This document shows, piece after piece, positions 8,337 through 16,054 of a stretch of 64,000 nt of DNA (within the stretch, counting starts at the first letter, position 1; each line of letters starts with the position of its first letter). The notes under the pieces were generated by a model. It did no database searches, was not told where the DNA came from, and was given only the letters and a program-made list of their open reading frames with translations. Source of the DNA: Brevibacillus thermoruber 423 (GTDB lineage: Bacteria > Bacillota > Bacilli > Brevibacillales > Brevibacillaceae); the NCBI RefSeq assembly GCF_000454065.1, contig NZ_KE695655.1:1-64000 (forward strand), in the 5' to 3' direction. The position numbers and the translations under genes are program-made.

Positions 8337-9854
8337 ATGGTATGGGAGCGCTTACGCGACAATCGCCTTCGGGGCAAAATCGTGCAGGCAGAGGAAGCGG
8401 CAAGCTGGATTGAGGACGGCATGACCCTCGGGCTGAGCGGGTTTACGCGGGCCGGCGACGCCAAAGTCGTTCCGGTCGCCTTGGCAGAACGGGCCAAGCG
8501 GGATGGACGGCCGTTTACCGTCAACGTCTACACGGGGGCATCCCTGGGCTCCGGCGTGGACGCGGTGATGGCGGAAGCGGGAATTGTTGGCAAGCGGCTG
8601 CCGTTTCAGGTGGATCCGGTGATGCGCCAAAAGATCAACGAGGGAGAACTGCTGTTTGTCGATCAGCATTTGTCCCATACGGCGGAATTGATACGCGCGG
8701 GAGTGCTGGACCCGATTGACTACGCGATTGTGGAAGCGGTTGCAGTGACGGAAGACGGGATGATCATTCCGTCGACCTCTGTGGGCAACTCCAACGTCTT
8801 CGTGGAGCATGCCAAGCACGTCATCATCGAGCTGAACATGGCACAGCCGCTCGCGCTGGAAGGCATCCACGACATCTACACGCCAGGCCGGCAGGGGGAA
8901 CGCTCGCCGATCCCGCTGACCTCGGTCGAACAGCGGATCGGGCAAAAGGGCATTCCGGTCGACCCGGACAAAGTGAAGGGCATCGTCATCACCGAACAGT
9001 GGGATTCCCCGTCCACGATCGTCGAGCCGGATGAGGAAACGGCGGTGATGGCCGGCCACTTGATCGAGTTTTTGCGTCATGAAGTGAAAAAAGGGCGGAT
9101 GCCGCGAAACCTGATGCCGCTGCAGTCCGGCATCGGCTCGGTCGCCAACGCGGTGTTCAACGGATTTTTAGAGTCGGAGTTTTCCGATTTGACTGTGTAT
9201 TCCGAGGTGCTGCAGGACGCTGTGTTTGATCTGATCGACGCGGGCAAGGTGTCGTTTGCGTCCGGCTGTTCGATCACCCTGACGGCGGAGAAAATGAAGC
9301 AGGTGGTGGCCAACTTCCCCGCATACCGCGACAAGCTGGTGCTGCGGCCGCAGGAGATCAGCAACCATCCCGAGGTGATCCGCCGTCTGGGGCTCATTTC
9401 CATCAACACCGCCCTGGAGTTTGACATCTACGGCAACGTCAACTCGACCAACGTCCTGGGGACGCGCATGATGAACGGCATCGGCGGTTCCGGCGACTTT
9501 GCCCGCAATGCCCGCCTGGGGATTTTCGTCACCAAGTCGGTGGCCAAGGGCGGCAAGATCTCCAGCATCGTCCCGTTTGTGTCCCACGTGGACCACACAG
9601 AGCACGACGTCGATATCGTCGTCACGGAGCAGGGCTTGGCCGACCTGCGCGGTCTGGCGCCGCGCGAACGGGCCCGGCTGATCATCGAGAACTGCGCTCA
9701 CCCGCTCTATCGCGACCAACTGCGCGACTACTTCCGGGAAGCGCTGACGCGCGGCGGCCATACGCCGCATGTGCTGGAAAAAGCGTTCTCCTGGCACACG
9801 CGGCTCGCCCAGGAAGGCACGATGCTCGAAAAGAAAACGGTCTCCTCCCGCTGA
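8337..9854 (+). CDS. Succinyl-CoA:acetate CoA-transferase / acetyl-CoA hydrolase family
   Basis: A 505-residue class I CoA-transferase of the AarC/Cat1 family, which moves CoA between acyl-CoA and a carboxylate such as acetate or succinate. ATG 8337 is chosen for its AGGTGGG RBS; the open frame extends upstream without a good RBS. The conserved segment LTVYSEVLQDAVFDL (about 280) carries the Glu that forms the glutamyl-CoA intermediate in AarC. GSVANAV-type and GIGGSGDFARNA motifs (about 380) match the family. It probably recycles acetate or propionate into the TCA cycle. A LytTR regulator precedes it; its own terminator overlaps the stop codon. Confidence 0.9.
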   Translation: MVWERLRDNRLRGKIVQAEEAASWIEDGMTLGLSGFTRAGDAKVVPVALAERAKRDGRPFTVNVYTGASLGSGVDAVMAEAGIVGKRLPFQVDPVMRQKINEGELLFVDQHLSHTAELIRAGVLDPIDYAIVEAVAVTEDGMIIPSTSVGNSNVFVEHAKHVIIELNMAQPLALEGIHDIYTPGRQGERSPIPLTSVEQRIGQKGIPVDPDKVKGIVITEQWDSPSTIVEPDEETAVMAGHLIEFLRHEVKKGRMPRNLMPLQSGIGSVANAVFNGFLESEFSDLTVYSEVLQDAVFDLIDAGKVSFASGCSITLTAEKMKQVVANFPAYRDKLVLRPQEISNHPEVIRRLGLISINTALEFDIYGNVNSTNVLGTRMMNGIGGSGDFARNARLGIFVTKSVAKGGKISSIVPFVSHVDHTEHDVDIVVTEQGLADLRGLAPRERARLIIENCAHPLYRDQLRDYFREALTRGGHTPHVLEKAFSWHTRLAQEGTMLEKKTVSSR

Positions 9855-9872
9855 CGGGAGAGACCGTTTTTT
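9835..9872 (+). terminator. Intrinsic terminator overlapping the CoA-transferase stop
   Basis: Stem AAACGGTCTC-(C)TCCCG paired with CGGGAGAGACCGTTT, loop CTGA (part of the TGA stop), then TTTTTT. Confidence 0.9.
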
Positions 9873-10057
9873 CGTTTCGAGCTTGGCCCATTCAGCAGGG
9901 CCCAAGCGGTGGTTACGCCCGTTTGGCCGCTGCCACGGCGCGGTCGCTGAACGCTTTCAGGTAATCGAGTATGTTCTTTCGCGGGAAAACGGGGAAATTC
10001 CTGCCGGACAACCGGGATGAATGAGGGGGAAAACCGTAAAGAGGAGGAGGAAACGCG

Positions 10058-10234
10058 TCACTTTTTCTTATCAAACAAACGTTTAACGAGGATGGGGGCA
10101 AACATGAGAAGAACCGGAACCCAAACCAGGACGTTGTCGAAGATGACCTTCCATACGTTCAGCAAGCTGCGGCCCCTTTCTGCGGTCGGTGATTTCCGAA
10201 GAGACGGCGACAGCACAGAAGTGTCGGCACCCAT
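10058..10234 (-). CDS. Small single-pass membrane protein
   Basis: A 58-residue open frame with host-like codon use. The first 28 residues are polar and Ser/Arg-rich. One hydrophobic helix (about residues 33-50, with a VLVWVPVLLMFAPILV core) is followed by the basic tail KRLFDKKK, so the tail should face the cytoplasm. The start is ATG at 10234 with AAGGGG 13-14 bases upstream, which is a little far. It lies downstream of nothing convincing on the same strand and just left of the terminator shared with the pirin gene. I recognise no family. A further open stretch on the same strand (9913-10010) ends in a helical Ala/Lys-rich tail but has no credible start. Confidence 0.55.
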   Translation of the reverse strand: MGADTSVLSPSLRKSPTAERGRSLLNVWKVIFDNVLVWVPVLLMFAPILVKRLFDKKK

Positions 10235-10314
10235 TTCTTCATTCGAGCCCCTTCTGGAAAATCCTTCTGAAACGACGGCCGATCAGCCAGCGGAGGAGGC
10301 GCGGACATGAAAAC

Positions 10315-10347
10315 GAGGCCGTCACTTTCTGCGTGACGGCCTCGCTT
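10315..10347. terminator. Hairpin terminator downstream of pirin (works either way)
   Basis: GAGGCCGTCAC ... GTGACGGCCTC (11-bp perfect arms, 10315-10325 and 10333-10343) with T-rich flanks on both strands. Confidence 0.8.
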
Positions 10348-10359
10348 TTGCCGCTGCGA

Positions 10360-11142
10360 TTATTTGCGATACAGCGGGTACTCCACCTCGGCAGGGACGC
10401 GGATGGCGACGAGGCGCAGCGATTCACCCGGATCGGCATGGAATTCGACCGATTCCGTCCCGTCCGTCGTGACGACAGCGAAGTCGCCTGTCTCCAGGGA
10501 GGCGTTGGACAACGGGCCGCCGTCCACCTGCCGCTGCGGCCGGGCGGTACCCCGGCCGCTCACCACCACGGCCGCCAGAGCGTATCCGTCCGGAAGCGGC
10601 TGCGTCCAGGATTGACCTTCTGCGATGACAATGTCGCTCATCTCCGCGTCGGTCACGAGGCGGATGGGCGCTTGCGGGCCGACCACCCGTTTGACCTGGG
10701 CGCCGCCCGCCTCCTCCACGGGAAACTGTTCATGGTCGTACTGGTTGTAAGTGGGCGCTTCCTTGACGGCGCGGGCCAGGTGGGGTTCAAACCAGATCTG
10801 AAACATCTCGGTGCCCGCCGCCAGCTCTTCCGCGTGATAGACACCCGATCCGGTCTGCATCACCTGTGCGCCCCCGGTCGAGACCTGCTGCAGGTTGCCG
10901 AGCGTATCGCGATGCCCCACCGTGCCCGTCAAGACGTACGAGATGATTTCAAAACCGGAGTGGGGGTGCAGCGGAATCTCAAAGGTGGTCAGCGATTTGG
11001 CCCAGGCCCAGTAAAAGAGCGGTCCGACGCGTTTGACGGCCGAGTGCTCGTGCGGAAAGGCGATCGGTTTGTTCTCCACGATCTCGCCGCTGCCGAAATG
11101 GCCTTTGCCTTGTTCGTTCTGCGTATAAACAGCGATGTGCAT
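10360..11142 (-). CDS. Pirin-family bicupin protein
   Basis: A 260-residue pirin. The N-terminal cupin carries the metal ligands in HPHSGFEIISYVLTG (two His about residue 60), a Gln-containing QQVS segment and the H of GVYHAE (about 104). The family includes YhaK/YhhW-type quercetinases and redox cofactors. ATG 11142 has AAGGAGGAATCGCAC upstream. It is the distal gene of a leftward set MarR - azoR - doxX - pirin, only 57 bases after doxX, so it is likely in that operon. Together they look like a quinone or electrophile stress response. The actual substrate is unknown. Confidence 0.9.
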   Translation of the reverse strand: MHIAVYTQNEQGKGHFGSGEIVENKPIAFPHEHSAVKRVGPLFYWAWAKSLTTFEIPLHPHSGFEIISYVLTGTVGHRDTLGNLQQVSTGGAQVMQTGSGVYHAEELAAGTEMFQIWFEPHLARAVKEAPTYNQYDHEQFPVEEAGGAQVKRVVGPQAPIRLVTDAEMSDIVIAEGQSWTQPLPDGYALAAVVVSGRGTARPQRQVDGGPLSNASLETGDFAVVTTDGTESVEFHADPGESLRLVAIRVPAEVEYPLYRK

Positions 11143-11199
11143 GTGCGATTCCTCCTTCAACTCAGGGAAGCTGTCCGGGCGCGCCCATTCTCCGTGCGA

Positions 11200-11595
11200 T
11201 CAGAACAGGACGTAAGCGCCGGGGCCGATCAGGGCCACGCCGATTGCCACCGCAATCAGCACCAGGTTGTATTCGAAGCCGTTTTGCGTCGCCCAGTAGC
11301 CGTTGGCGCCGTGGACTTTGACGATCGCCACCAGCATGGTCAGGGCGATCAACAGCGCGCCGACCCACGTGCCGACACCGGCGGCAAACAGCAGGCCGCC
11401 CACCAGCTCACCCAGGCCGGCCAACAGCGCCATGGTAACGCCCGGCTTCAAGCCGATGGACTCCAACCATCCGCCGGTTCCTTTCAAGCCGTAGCCCCCG
11501 AACCAGCCAAACAGTTTTTGGGCGCCGTGCCCCACGAACGTCAATCCCACGACCAGGCGAATGATCAACAAACCAAGATCCATCATGATGTTCAT
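11200..11595 (-). CDS. DoxX-family membrane protein (MhqP/CatD-like)
   Basis: A 131-residue, four-helix DoxX protein. The N-terminal helix contains [18 protein letters not shown], the signature of the family that in B. subtilis includes the quinone-stress proteins MhqP and CatD. ATG 11595 lies only 2-4 bases after AAGGAG; ATG 11586 (spacing about 11) is an alternative start. An MhqR-like 18-bp operator lies 28 bases upstream. It is placed between azoR and pirin on the same strand. DoxX proteins are thought to work with reductases in handling quinones and thiol stress at the membrane; the mechanism is not established. Confidence 0.9.
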   Translation of the reverse strand: MNIMMDLGLLIIRLVVGLTFVGHGAQKLFGWFGGYGLKGTGGWLESIGLKPGVTMALLAGLGELVGGLLFAAGVGTWVGALLIALTMLVAIVKVHGANGYWATQNGFEYNLVLIAVAIGVALIGPGAYVLF

Positions 11596-11622
11596 CTCTC
11601 CTTCATATATTTTTAATTTTAG

Positions 11623-11640
11623 TTTCTTAAAGTTAAGATA
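11623..11640 (-). promoter_or_regulatory. MhqR-like operator upstream of doxX
   Basis: Read on the minus strand: TATCTTAACTTTAAGAAA, an 8-2-8 inverted repeat with one arm mismatch. It shares the framework ATCT--A-TT--AGA with the boxes at 12341 and 12894. Confidence 0.6.
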
Positions 11641-11664
11641 TTTGTCCAAAAAGGCCGGCGGGCC

Positions 11665-12291
11665 TTAGAAGGTCTCCGCCAGTTTTGCAGCCTTTTCCAA
11701 GCCTTCCTGCACGATCGCTTCGGCTTTGTCCGGGAATTGGTTATGCCCTTCCACGATCACGGTGGAGATGTCTTTCACGCCGAGGAAGCCGAGGACGTTT
11801 TGCACGTAGTTTACGGCCATTTCCACTGCAGCGGCCGGACCTTCGGAATAGATGCCGCCGCGCGCGTTCAGCAGGGCCACTTTTTTGTTGTTCAGCAGGC
11901 CGATCGGACCTTCCGGGGTGTATTTGAACGTTTTGCCGGCCTGGCACAGGTAATCAATGTAGGTGTGCAGCACGGCAGGCACGGTGAAGTTCCACAGCGG
12001 GAAGGCGAACACCACTTTGTCGGCCTCCAGGAACTGGTTCAGATACTTGTTCACCAGATCGGCCGCCTTTTGCTCTTCCGCGGTCAGCTCGATGCCTTGG
12101 CCGGATTTGTACATGGCGTTGATTTTCGTCACGTCGTAGTAGGGCAGGTTTTCCGCAAACAGGTCCAGTTCCACTACCTCGTCGTTCGGGTGGGATTCTT
12201 TGTAGCTATCCAGAAACGCGTGATACAGCTTCACGCTGACGGATTGTTCGATGGGACGGTTGTTGGCTTTCACAAACAGAACCTTGCTCAT
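11665..12291 (-). CDS. azoR: FMN-dependent NADH-azoreductase / quinone reductase
   Basis: A 208-residue flavodoxin-fold protein of the AzoR family, which reduces quinones and azo compounds with NAD(P)H in an obligate two-electron step. Signatures: N-terminal FVKANNRP phosphate-binding loop, FPLWNFTVPAVLHTYIDYLCQAGKTF spread over residues about 97-122, and ARGGIYS near 146. ATG 12291 has AAAGGGGAATG upstream. The regulator gene marR is upstream on the same strand and doxX downstream. An operator-like inverted repeat lies 50 bases before the start. In B. subtilis such enzymes (AzoR1/AzoR2) are de-repressed by quinones through MhqR and YodB. Confidence 0.94.
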   Translation of the reverse strand: MSKVLFVKANNRPIEQSVSVKLYHAFLDSYKESHPNDEVVELDLFAENLPYYDVTKINAMYKSGQGIELTAEEQKAADLVNKYLNQFLEADKVVFAFPLWNFTVPAVLHTYIDYLCQAGKTFKYTPEGPIGLLNNKKVALLNARGGIYSEGPAAAVEMAVNYVQNVLGFLGVKDISTVIVEGHNQFPDKAEAIVQEGLEKAAKLAETF

Positions 12292-12340
12292 GTGGTTTCA
12301 TTCCCCTTTCCTTTCGTAAGCTAATAACTTTTATTTTTTA

Positions 12341-12358
12341 AATCTTGATTTCAAGATT
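12341..12358. promoter_or_regulatory. MhqR-like operator upstream of azoR
   Basis: AATCTTGATTTCAAGATT, a perfect 8-2-8 inverted repeat, 50 bases upstream of the azoR start and downstream of marR. It fits the ATCT--A-TT--AGA framework shared by two other sites in this cluster and the MhqR boxes known from B. subtilis. Confidence 0.75.
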
Positions 12359-12414
12359 ATTACGCGTGAGCTGTTTTGTCAAGGTCTTTTTTGGCCGGGG
12401 GCAGCAGGTGTTTT

Positions 12415-12861
12415 CTAGAAACTCTCCTGCGCGGCCCGCCCCAGCTTTTTCAACAGCGCGATCGCCTGCCGTTTTTCTTCGGCAGTAAGGCCGCTCACTG
12501 CCTTTTCGACCGCTTCCTTGTGGGATGGAAAAATATCGGCCAGAAACTGTCTGCCCTGGTCGGTCAGCTCCGCGTAAATGACGCGCCGATCCTCGGCACA
12601 GGGCTTGCGCACCAGCAGCTGCTTCTTTTCTAGTTTATCCACGACGTAGGTAATGTTTCCGCTGGAGATCAGGATTTTTTCGCCAATCTGCTGCAGCGGT
12701 TGGGGGCCTTTGTGGTACAGGACTTCCAGGACGCCAAATTCCGTCGGGTTCAATCCATGGCGGCGGATGTCGCGGTTGGTATGGGCCGTGACCCAGTTGT
12801 AGGAACGGGACAGCACAATCAGAAGCTCAAGTGACTCGTTTCGCTGCTGCGTATCTGCCAT
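12415..12861 (-). CDS. MarR-family repressor (MhqR-like)
   Basis: A 148-residue MarR-type winged-helix repressor. The DNA-binding core (about 45-105) reads LNPTEFGVLEVLYHKG, QQIGEKILISSGNITYVVDKLEKKQLLVR and DRRVIYAELTDQG, the last being the wing. ATG 12861 has AAAGGAGGGGC upstream. Context makes it the regulator of the azoR-doxX-pirin set: each promoter region, including its own, carries a similar 18-bp palindrome. This matches the MhqR system of B. subtilis, which senses quinones. No cysteine near the dimer interface is obvious except one at about residue 89, so whether sensing is by thiol modification is open. Confidence 0.9.
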   Translation of the reverse strand: MADTQQRNESLELLIVLSRSYNWVTAHTNRDIRRHGLNPTEFGVLEVLYHKGPQPLQQIGEKILISSGNITYVVDKLEKKQLLVRKPCAEDRRVIYAELTDQGRQFLADIFPSHKEAVEKAVSGLTAEEKRQAIALLKKLGRAAQESF

Positions 12862-12893
12862 GAAGGATGCCCCTCCTTTGCTTCGCTGTTTAA

Positions 12894-12911
12894 TATCTCT
12901 AATTTGAGATA
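12894..12911. promoter_or_regulatory. MhqR-like operator upstream of the marR gene
   Basis: TATCTCTAATTTGAGATA: TATCTC/GAGATA arms around TAATTT, 33 bases before the marR start. It suggests autorepression. Confidence 0.75.
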
Positions 12912-13035
12912 ATGGTACACGAGAAGGCAGGTCTTGTCAAATGGAAGGGCCGGCAGGAGGAATCGGCATGAATGGATCGGCGAACCCCCGGCGCTTGTGA
13001 TGTGAGCGGGCAGGGGGTTGCCGGCAATCTGCGTC

Positions 13036-13191
13036 CTAGTACTCCACTTTGGTGACTTCCTCCAGCGGGCCCAGCGGATTTTCCTTCGCTTCCCGCAGCT
13101 CTTTCTCCAATATTTTTTCGTGGCTCTCGTCGGACAGGTCAAAGAAAAAATACTCGTCTTCGTCGTTTCGCTTTTCCCGTTGGTCAGCCAT
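13036..13191 (-). CDS. Small acidic hypothetical protein
   Basis: A 51-residue, highly charged protein (Glu/Asp-rich with a DEDEYFFFDLSDESHEKILEKE-like start, split as DEDEYFFFD and ESHEKILEKE). ATG 13191 is chosen because GGTGGGATC precedes it; the frame is open further upstream without RBS. It ends in KVEY. There is no membrane segment. It lies between marR and the decayed acetyltransferase, all on the minus strand. Function unknown; its size, charge and good RBS make it likely to be real. Confidence 0.65.
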   Translation of the reverse strand: MADQREKRNDEDEYFFFDLSDESHEKILEKELREAKENPLGPLEEVTKVEY

Positions 13192-13253
13192 CTGAGATCC
13201 CACCTGTTTTTGCTTAGTGTGCGCGAAAGAGGGGCGGCTCATCCCCGGAAGCG

Positions 13254-13614
13254 TTACAGCAATCGTTCAAACACGACCATGTCCAGCTCGCGGATGCCGT
13301 TTTCCACGGATGATCTCCTTGCCCAGCCCTTTGCCCCGGTATTCCGGCAGGACGGCGATGTTTTTGATCTCCGCTTCGTCGGGAGAGGCAGGGATCATCA
13401 GGCAGGCGCCGAGGACTCGCTGCCCGTCCGCTGCGATATACAGTTCTCCTTCCCGGATGTACCGCTCGACTTCTTCTTCCCAGTCGTCGGCAAGCAGCAG
13501 AATGTCGCGGTAGGCCATGCGCTCGTGGGGCAGCACAACTTCGATCAGTTCGATCGTGTTCACGTCGGTGACCTCGCTCTCGCAGATGTTTTCGCTTGTA
13601 TTGTACCGCAGCAT
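13254..13614 (-). pseudogene. Decayed GNAT acetyltransferase (internal deletion and frameshift)
   Basis: The frame from 13614 (or GTG 13563, behind GAGGTCACC) encodes a GNAT N-terminus through the acetyl-CoA-binding motif A (IKNIAVLPEYRGKGLGKEII). The reading frame then leaves the family and stops at 13267. In the +1 frame, the next bases encode VENGIRELDMVVFERLL and stop at 13254-13256. ENGI-x3-DMV is how many YvbK-like GNAT proteins end. The 45-50 residues that should lie between (motif B and the acceptor-binding part) are absent. The simplest reading is an out-of-frame internal deletion, hence an inactive enzyme. Confidence 0.65.
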
Positions 13615-13740
13615 GCGAGATCGCGCCGGTCCCCATCGTCGATTACCGGGGACAATCCCGACGCGCTCCGACGGCCCGTTGCGGGGCCGCAGGTGCGCGT
13701 TTCTCGTTTGGGGGGATCGGGAGCATGTGATTTTTTCTTC

Positions 13741-13775
13741 TCAAACATTTGTTTATGTGATAAACTTTTGTTTGA
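13741..13775. promoter_or_regulatory. 35-bp AT-rich dyad upstream of psuK
   Basis: A nested inverted repeat: outer arms TCAAACA (13741-13747) and TGTTTGA (13769-13775), inner arms GTTTAT and ATAAAC, with symmetric TTT spacers and a GTG centre. It lies 54 bases before the psuK start and overlaps the most AT-rich part of the intergenic region, where the promoter should be. A candidate operator, possibly for the HTH domain of PsuK itself. Confidence 0.55.
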
Positions 13776-13828
13776 AAAGAGAATGCGAAAGAAAAAGGGG
13801 AATGATGGCGGAAGAAAGGAGGAGAGCC

Positions 13829-14929
13829 GTGGACAAGGAACAGCAAATCCTGCGCTACATTCGTGAAAATCCGTTTATCAGCCAGCAGGAGCTGGCCGAC
13901 AAGATGGGCATTTCCCGCTCGGCGGTGGCCGGGTACATCGCCCAGCTTACCAAACGGGGCGAGATCAAGGGACGTGCCTATGTGCTGCGCGACGAAGGGC
14001 GGATCGTCTGCATCGGCGGAGCCAACCTGGACCGGAAGGCGCGCGGGAAGCAAAAAGTGCGGCTGCATTCGTCCAATCCGGTGACCATCACCGAGTCGTG
14101 CGGCGGCGTGGCGCGCAACATCGCCGAAAACCTGGGGCGGCTGGGCAGCAGCGTCACGCTGATCAGCTGCGTCGGCGAAGACAAAGAGGGCGAGTGGATT
14201 TTGCAGGAGACGAAAAGGCACGGCGTGGACGTCAGCCAGGTGTGGCGGCTGCCCGCCCGGCGTACGGGCACGTACACCGCGCTTTTGGACATCGACGGGG
14301 AGATGGTGGTCTCGCTGGCCAACATGGACATCTACGACGCGCTCACCCCGGAGATGTTCGCGGACAAGTGGTCCCACATCGCGGCGGCGCGGGCCGTTTT
14401 TCTCGATACCAACCTGCCGGCGGATTGCCTGGCGTACATCATCGAGCGCTGCCGCACGGAAAACATCCCGCTGTTTGTCGATCCGGTCTCTTCCGCCAAA
14501 GCGAAGAAACTGCCGGAGAGGCTGGACGGCGTGGACGCGATCCTGCCCAACCGGGAAGAGGCGGAACTGCTGGCCGGCATGCCGATCGCGTCGGTCGAAG
14601 CGTGCGCCGAGGCGTGCCGCCGGATACGGGAGCGGGGCGTTAAGCGGGTGGTCGTCACGATGGGCGAGCAGGGCGTGTACTATCAATCGGCGGAACAGGC
14701 GGAACACCTGGCCCCGTATCCGACGGACGTGGTGGATGTCACCGGTGCGGGCGACGCGTTTGCCTCCGGGCTTTTGTACGGCATCGTCAACGGTGAATCG
14801 TTCGGACAAGCCTGCCGCCTCGGATTGGCCGCATCCGCCCTGACCCTGCAGACGGAGCAGTCGGTCTCGCCGCTGCTGCAGCCGGAACAGCTCGCACAAA
14901 CAGTAAGGCAGTACGAAAAGGAGCGATAA
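13829..14929 (+). CDS. psuK: Pseudouridine kinase with N-terminal winged helix (PfkB family)
   Basis: A 366-residue protein that phosphorylates pseudouridine to its 5'-phosphate. GTG 13829 follows a perfect AAAGGAGGAG at 7 bases; ATG 13802/13805 is a weaker alternative. Residues 1-55 form a winged helix-turn-helix (QQELADKMGISRSAVAGYIAQL then a GRAYVL wing). Residues about 60-360 are the ribokinase/PfkB fold: IGGANLD near 64, and the catalytic VDVTGAGDAFASG signature (about 300, Asp base in GAGD). The next gene psuG is 3 bases downstream, which fixes the substrate as pseudouridine. The HTH could make it its own regulator; a dyad lies upstream. Confidence 0.9.
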   Translation: MDKEQQILRYIRENPFISQQELADKMGISRSAVAGYIAQLTKRGEIKGRAYVLRDEGRIVCIGGANLDRKARGKQKVRLHSSNPVTITESCGGVARNIAENLGRLGSSVTLISCVGEDKEGEWILQETKRHGVDVSQVWRLPARRTGTYTALLDIDGEMVVSLANMDIYDALTPEMFADKWSHIAAARAVFLDTNLPADCLAYIIERCRTENIPLFVDPVSSAKAKKLPERLDGVDAILPNREEAELLAGMPIASVEACAEACRRIRERGVKRVVVTMGEQGVYYQSAEQAEHLAPYPTDVVDVTGAGDAFASGLLYGIVNGESFGQACRLGLAASALTLQTEQSVSPLLQPEQLAQTVRQYEKER

Positions 14930-14932
14930 CGA

Positions 14933-15850
14933 ATGAAAGAATACCTCACCTATACGGAAGAAGTGCGTCACGCGCTGGAGAACAACCAGCCGGTCGTGGC
15001 GCTGGAGACGACGATCATCTCCCACGGCATGCCGTACCCGCAAAACCTCGAAATGGCCAAAGAAGTGGAGCGGATCATCCGCGACAACGGCGCCGTGCCG
15101 GCCACCATCGGGATCATGAACGGAAAAATCAAGATCGGGTTGACGGAGAGCGAGCTGGAGGAATTCGCCACCAACAAGTCGGTGGAAAAAGTGAGCCGCC
15201 GCGACTTTCCGTACATCCTGGCGAGCGGCAAAATCGGCGCCACGACTGTAGCCGCCACGATGATCGCCGCGCAGTTGGCCGGCATCCGCGTCTTCGCCAC
15301 CGGCGGCATCGGCGGGGTGCACCGCGAAGGGGAGATCACCTGGGACGTGTCCGCTGACCTGACCGAACTGGCGCAAACCAACGTGGCCGTCGTCTGCTCC
15401 GGGGCCAAGTCGATTCTCGACCTGGGGCGCACGCTGGAATACCTGGAGACTCACGGTGTGCCGGTTGTCGGCTACCGCACGGACGAGTTCCCGTCCTTCT
15501 TTGCCCGCGAGAGCGGCTTTGGCGTCGATTTCCGCCTGGACACGCCGGAGGAAGTGGCGGCGCTGATGGACACCAAGTGGCAGTTGGGGCTGAACGGCGG
15601 TCTGGTCATCGCCAATCCGGTGCCGGAAGCGGACGCGCTGAATCACCGCGAGATCGAAGCCGTCATCCAGCAAGCGCTGGCGGAAGCGAAGGAAAAGGGC
15701 ATCACCGGAAAACAAGTGACACCGTTCCTGCTCGACCGGGTCAAACAGTTGACGGCCGGCAAGAGCCTGCAGACCAACATCGCCCTGGTGAAGCACAACG
15801 CGGAGGTGGCGGCCCGAATCGCCGCAGCCTATCACGTCAAGAAAAACTGA
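14933..15850 (+). CDS. psuG: Pseudouridine-5'-phosphate glycosidase
   Basis: A 305-residue PsuG (IndA family). It breaks the C-C glycosidic bond of pseudouridine 5'-phosphate, giving uracil and ribose 5-phosphate. Family blocks are intact: [17 protein letters not shown] (about 22-38), [11 protein letters not shown] (about 61), [16 protein letters not shown] (about 120-130, holding catalytic residues), DLTEL and [20 protein letters not shown]. Full length for the family. ATG 14933 starts 3 bases after the psuK stop with AAGGAGCGATAACG before it, so the two form one operon. No dedicated transporter gene is adjacent. Confidence 0.96.
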   Translation: MKEYLTYTEEVRHALENNQPVVALETTIISHGMPYPQNLEMAKEVERIIRDNGAVPATIGIMNGKIKIGLTESELEEFATNKSVEKVSRRDFPYILASGKIGATTVAATMIAAQLAGIRVFATGGIGGVHREGEITWDVSADLTELAQTNVAVVCSGAKSILDLGRTLEYLETHGVPVVGYRTDEFPSFFARESGFGVDFRLDTPEEVAALMDTKWQLGLNGGLVIANPVPEADALNHREIEAVIQQALAEAKEKGITGKQVTPFLLDRVKQLTAGKSLQTNIALVKHNAEVAARIAAAYHVKKN

Positions 15851-15940
15851 CACGGCCCGCGAAAACAACGGCCGCCATCGCGCGCTGTCCGGAGACGGAC
15901 GGCGCTTTTTGCCGTTGGCAGAACATGTTTGCCCAACCGC

Positions 15941-15970
15941 TTGATATACCCTCCTGGGGTATTGTATAAT
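15941..15970 (+). promoter_or_regulatory. copA promoter with CsoR box in the spacer
   Basis: TTGATA (15941-15946), 18-base spacer, TATAAT (15965-15970). The spacer contains ATACCCTCCTGGGGTAT (15946-15962), a near copy of the CsoR operator known before B. subtilis copZA. Copper-free CsoR bound here would block RNA polymerase. Confidence 0.85.
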
Positions 15971-16016
15971 GGGGCGTGTAATAAACAGGAGCCCTTGAGG
16001 GAATACTACCAAAAAT

Positions 16017-16033
16017 ATACCCCACATGGGTAT
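16017..16033 (+). promoter_or_regulatory. Second CsoR-like box in the copA leader
   Basis: ATACCCCACATGGGTAT, a 17-bp imperfect palindrome of the same type as the box at 15946, placed about 40 bases downstream of the expected transcription start and just before the copA RBS. Confidence 0.7.
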
Positions 16034-16054
16034 TTTGATGCGGAGGAATACGCG

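Noticed and set aside
9913-10101. A 62-codon minus-strand frame ending in a helical Ala/Lys-rich tail
   Set aside because: Its last 20 codons look protein-like, but there is no usable start and it overlaps the 58-residue membrane protein. Possibly a gene remnant; not annotated.
10017-10310. A 97-codon plus-strand frame with a GAGGAGGAGG stretch inside
   Set aside because: The purine-rich stretch is inside the frame rather than before a start, and the opposite strand encodes a more convincing membrane protein.
10189-11616. A 475-codon plus-strand frame across pirin and doxX
   Set aside because: Antisense to clear pirin and DoxX genes; product Arg/His-rich with no fold.
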